Source of the DNA: Karstenula rhodostoma CBS 690.94
Taxonomy: Eukaryota; Ascomycota; Dothideomycetes; Pleosporales; Didymosphaeriaceae
Reading direction: 5' to 3'
Assembly: GCA_010093485.1 (NCBI GenBank)
Contig: MU001499.1
Location: 1,007,397-1,071,396, forward strand
Length of the DNA stretch: 64,000 nt
Part shown: positions 60,493 through 64,000 of the stretch, piece after piece
Layout of the letters: each line of letters begins with the position of its first letter
Numbering within the stretch: the stretch's first letter is position 1
The notes under the pieces: model-generated
Databases searched by the model: none
What the model was told of the DNA's origin: nothing
What the model saw: only the letters and a program-made list of their open reading frames with translations
Translations under genes and position numbers: made by a program

Positions 60493-61413
60493 ATGTAAGA
60501 ACCACGCATCTCAATACCATTCTGCCTCGCAATTAGCACGAGTCCGGCAATCGACACCTCTTCCGCGTCTCCGTTTCGCCGGACAACGCTTCCTGCGTGA
60601 CGACGACCCCTCTTTACCCAACTTTCTTCAATACCGCCTACCACAGCGTCCGAAATCCACACACTGACGCTCAATGCCTCTAGGGTCAACCTCCGCACGC
60701 AGAAGCGCCTTGCGGCGTCCGTTGTCGGCTGCGGAAAGCGCAAGATCTGGCTCGACCCCAACGAGGTCAGCGAGATCTCCAACGCCAACTCCCGCCAGAC
60801 CATCCGCAAGCTCGTCGAGGATGGCCTCATCATCCGCAAGCCCGTCACCATGCACTCCCGTGCCCGCGCCCGAGAGCTGACCGCTGCCCGACGGATCGGC
60901 CGACACCGAGGTTTCGGTAAGAGGAAGGGTACCAAGGACGCCCGTATGCCCAGGTATGCAGCCTAGAGGAAACCGCACTGGTTGTGGTGGATAACATGCC
61001 GCGAGAAGTGGCTATTGGGAAGCATGCTAACGAGGGGTTCCAGCCAAGTTCTGTGGATGCGCCGTCTTCGTGTCCTCCGCCGCCTCCTCGTCAAGTACCG
61101 TGCCGCCGGCAAGATCGACAAGCATCTCTACCACGAGCTGTACCACCTCTCCAAGGGTAACACCTTCAAGCACAAGCGTGCTCTCGTTGAACACGTAGGT
61201 TGCCCATGCCCGTGACATCATGACTCGGTCAGCTGCACTTCGATAGACTGACTCCGCTTCCAGATCCACAAGGCCAAGGCCGAGAAGGCCCGCGACCGGG
61301 CTCTCAAGGAGGAGATGGACGCCAAGCGCGCGAAGACCAAGGCTGCGCGCGAGAGGAGGCAGGAGCGCGTCCAGCAGAAGAGGCAGGCGTTGGTGGGCGA
61401 CGACGAGGAGTAA
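60493..61413 (+). CDS. RPL19: 60S ribosomal protein L19 (eL19)
   Basis: Four exons, 60493-60494, 60684-60953, 61044-61194 and 61264-61413; 190 aa. The start codon is split: AT in exon 1, then a 189-nt GTAAGA...TAG intron, then G in exon 2. The protein reads [20 protein letters not shown] and continues through [40 protein letters not shown] and [20 protein letters not shown] to a long basic C-terminal helix ([16 protein letters not shown]) ending GDDEE. It binds rRNA on the large subunit and forms an intersubunit bridge. Codon use is strongly biased to C-ending codons, as in other highly expressed genes. Confidence 0.96.
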
Positions 61414-62064
61414 GCGGGTCGATATGTGGCATGAACATTCTGGCGTGGGCTTTCTTACCGGCAAGGGAGGCGTCTATCTCCTTTCCACAGTCTCAATGGG
61501 GCATATGCGGTCATGTTTTCATGTACGTCCGGGTCTGCAAAAGAGCTCTTCTCTCCATGCACGCTCGACTTGCCCTGGCCGCCTTCTGACTCGTGCATGA
61601 TGTCCATACATAGGGTAATGGGAGCATTGAGTTAGAAACGGGTGGTCGCTAGTGTCAGGCTTTTTGAAAAAGTGATGTTTTCTAGCACGGTGCAGGGTGA
61701 TGCCCATCAAGTCGATTGGAAGAATGCCAGCCATGTTTGGAGAAGTAAATATCAAGAACGCCACCATATCTTCCTGCCAGTTGGGTATCGAATAGCCATA
61801 ACGCCAGTGCTCCCTTGTGTCCAACATCCGAACCGTTGTCTCGCTAACAACGGGCTCCACTTCGTATCCCCACCTGCGCGTTCGCAATGAGCAGCGTGGG
61901 CGTGATGCTAGCCGCGCTCGCCACAAATCGAACAACTGCTCTCGCATGTTGCAGCACCAGGCGAAAACGTTGAGTACGGCATTCCTCCTGCTGTGGTAAC
62001 ATAGCGTACTCAAGCTTTTGCCCAAACATACTAGGTTTGACAAAGTAAAACCAACGCCACGCTT
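61414..62064. other. Convergent intergenic region
   Basis: 3' flanks of RPL19 and SPT3. A 174-codon minus-strand frame (61519-62043) has no domain and is not called. Confidence 0.5.
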
Positions 62065-62100
62065 TCAAATCTTCAACACATTAGCGAATGCTGCTCTCAG

Positions 62101-63299
62101 CTATACATATTCGTGAGTACTTACCAGCTTCAGTGCGGCACGATGCACGCTCTTTGTGAAGTTGAGCATCGCTCTGGCTTTCATGTTTCCTCGCTGCAAT
62201 CTCCGGTACGCTTCCTGCACATGGCCTGGTTGCACTGGCTCTCTGGCCTCCTCCGGTGGGTCAAACAGACCCCTCTCCCTCTTCCTCTTCAATCGGTTCG
62301 CCTCAGCGCCGCCTCCACTGGTCTTCTTGTACAGATCTTCGGCTTCCTTGACTCTCAGCGCCTCCTCAGTAAGCGTCTGCACAATCTCGAAGGTCAAGAA
62401 ACCCAGGATATCAATGATGTCGTCGCTCGGCTTGGAATCCGTGATCAACCCAAAGCCAGCCCACTCTTTGAACCGCTTTCCCTTGCGGTAGGTGAAGGAG
62501 GCTTGTCGGCAGTCGGACCAGTGGACGTACTCTTCTCTAGTCATGTTTTTGGTGCGCTCGTCGGCGTTCTTCAGGCGTTGAAGGGTGGCAAAGTTCATTT
62601 CTTCCTCTTCCTCGTCTTCGACATCGTCCATCAGGGGTGGGTTCTCGGCAAAGAAAGACTGCACCTCCCAGACTAGGTCGACTTTTGCGCGCTTCGCCTT
62701 CTTTCCAGCATCGCCTGGGGCAGCGGGACCTGCTCCCACGACGCCAGCAGCAAGATCCGCATCTCCCGCTGCGACGTCAGCGCCTGCGTCGCCGCCCTTG
62801 TCGTCACTGTCCTTGACGGAGCGGCGGACATCCTTCCACTGTAGGAAGTGGCGCAGACGGGAGATTTTGGCGCGGTCATGGCGAATGAGCATGAAGAGGT
62901 CGTCTGTACCTATCGACTTTGAGCCGCGGCGGGTGGCGAGGGTTGTGCATTCTCGAAGCATGTGCTGAACTTGGTCTTGGACAATGGACTCTATGAGGGT
63001 CGTGGTCTCGGGGGAAGGCTCGCCGGTCTCGCCAGAGACGAACATCATCTGGACGAAGGATGTTAGGGCATGCCTGTGGGTAGTGACGCAGGGGGGGGGT
63101 AGTAGCTGACAGGAGTGGACAATGCCGCGGGTGGGAGTCGACCGGATCATGCAGCAACGAGGGCACAATCCAGGCCATGGCATTCGAGAGCAAGCACAAG
63201 TGGACGCGAGAAAGATGAAAAGAGAAGCACATGGGGTGCGAAATCACGCACCTGCTGGATCTCGGTCCGGTACTTGGCCATCTTGTCCTTGTCCGACAT
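62101..63299 (-). CDS. SPT3: SAGA complex subunit Spt3
   Basis: Exons 63299-63252 (16 codons, [16 protein letters not shown]) and 63048-62101 join across a 203-nt GTGCGT...CAG intron; 331 aa. The first histone fold contains [16 protein letters not shown] and [21 protein letters not shown]. The linker VRRSVKD is followed by a low-complexity Ala/Gly/Asp insert. A second fold lies around [21 protein letters not shown], with [19 protein letters not shown] after it. Spt3 helps SAGA load TBP. Near the 3' end, the codons for LKL are followed directly by GTAAGT; splicing to an AAG at 62073-62071 would give the short ending LKLI and a stop at 62067-62065, instead of [10 protein letters not shown]. It is divergent from DPH5. 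Confidence 0.92.
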
Positions 63300-63621
63300 G
63301 TTGTCGCAGGTGCTTTTACTAGTTGGGCGCTGCTATCGAGACGAAAGGCGGTGCATGTAGCGGAGGGGGGGTTCAACAGCCAGCTGTCGAATGTAGCGAT
63401 GGCGGGGGGGAGGATGGTGGAGAGGCGTCGGTGGGCTTGCGACGGCGACGGCATCGCTGTCGGTCGGAACACAGGCGCGGAAGGGAAGCGCGCGCTTGGC
63501 TCGGTTCGGCTCAGCGCTGCCCCGCCTGAATTTCACCTTTGCGCCTTTGCGACAACCCCGCCAACCCAACCTACAAACCGCCAGAGAGCATTGCACCACA
63601 CAGCCCACTCGCCGCGTCGCC
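63300..63621. promoter_or_regulatory. Divergent promoter region of SPT3 and DPH5
   Basis: 322 bp between divergent start codons, GC-rich, with a G run at about 63364-63371 and 63404-63410. No specific site claimed. Confidence 0.5.
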
Positions 63622-64000
63622 ATGCTGTATCTTGTGGGCCTCGGTCTCGCCGACGAGCGGGACATCACGGTCAAGGGCCTGGACATTGTCAAAAAGGCCG
63701 CGCGCGTCTATCTCGAGGCCTACACGGCCATTCTGCTCGTCGACAAGGACGCGCTGGTGAGTTTCGATCCAAGCAGCGCGCGAGGGCGCCGCTAAGTGGC
63801 CCGGCAGTAGGAAGCATTCTATGGCCGCCAAGTCATCATAGCCGACCGCGAGATGGTCGAGTCGAGCAGCGACGACATCCTGCACGACGCAGACACGGTC
63901 GACGTAGCATTCCTCGTCGTGGGCGACCCCTTTGGGTACGTATCTTCACTCCCTCGCCCTCTGAAGCTGTGCTCACCTGCAGCGCAGAGCGACAACGCAC
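63622..64000 (+). CDS. DPH5: Diphthine methyl ester synthase Dph5 (partial, 5' part)
   Basis: Exons 63622-63756, 63811-63935 and 63988 onward; the gene runs off the right edge. The visible protein starts [20 protein letters not shown] and continues with [37 protein letters not shown], then [15 protein letters not shown]. This is the N-terminal part of the tetrapyrrole-methylase-type fold of Dph5, which methylates the diphthamide precursor on elongation factor 2 using S-adenosylmethionine. At the last acceptor the second AG (63986-63987) is required to keep the conserved GDPFGATTH. Confidence 0.93.

Noticed and set aside
63984..63990. First CAG of the tandem acceptor in DPH5 intron 2
   Set aside because: Using it would replace the conserved GDPFGATTH by an unrelated reading, so the second AG was chosen.

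Overview
This window looks like one contig segment from the nuclear genome of a filamentous ascomycete (Pezizomycotina; the gene set and small-intron style would fit a Dothideomycete, but that rank is inference). The evidence is short introns of mostly 46-70 nt with GTRNGT donors and CTAAC/CTAAT-like branch sites, a divergent intron-containing H3/H4 pair, fungal orthologues throughout, and an AT-rich block whose repeats differ by C-to-T and G-to-A transitions, as expected from repeat-induced point mutation (RIP).

Layout. 1-8.33 kb is an AT-rich, gene-free block of nested, RIP-degraded retroelement copies. Two families can be separated by eye: family 1 ends in a poly(A) tract, and family 2 is about 1.26 kb at full length with a constant 3' end and 12-15 bp target duplications. 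A short, un-RIPped family 2 copy sits far away at 23.6 kb inside a gene-rich stretch. From 10 kb to the right edge the sequence is ordinary gene-dense euchromatin: a Ras GTPase (RasB/ras-2 type), an ACSS3-like short-chain acyl-CoA synthetase, a type II haloacid dehalogenase-like hydrolase, divergent histones H4 and H3, an AhpC/TSA-like redox protein, the Fe-S exonuclease Exo5/Dem1, a secreted GH43 glycosidase, a RED-like spliceosomal protein, proteasome beta-5, a His-rich orphan, a PHD-JmjC demethylase (Jhd1/KDM2-like), the SF3b p14 subunit, a Thr-rich orphan, phosphoketolase, an unrecognised two-exon gene, hexokinase, a 2H phosphoesterase-like membrane protein, Sec18/NSF, a KxDL-domain protein, a small conserved nuclear-looking protein, an aromatic-acid-exporter-like membrane protein, ribosomal protein eL19, Spt3, and the 5' part of Dph5 running off the right edge.

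How the genes relate. Most are unlinked housekeeping functions, and there is no biosynthetic cluster. Several pairs are divergent and share promoters (H4/H3, JHD1/SF3B6, SPT3/DPH5, GH43/RED-like). Central carbon use recurs: hexokinase, phosphoketolase (which makes acetyl phosphate) and a short-chain acyl-CoA synthetase lie within 32 kb, but nothing in the sequence shows that they are co-regulated.

Exon boundaries were placed by reading splice sites and checking frame by hand. All multi-exon models below keep frame through to a single stop. No homology search was run. The most interesting signals are at the RNA and mobile-element level: family 2 insertions with target duplications and a preserved un-RIPped copy, two phosphoketolase introns sharing a near-identical internal segment, a GC-AG intron, a 16-nt micro-exon, a start codon split by an intron, and a possible terminal retained intron in SPT3. 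I found no convincing new multi-gene system.
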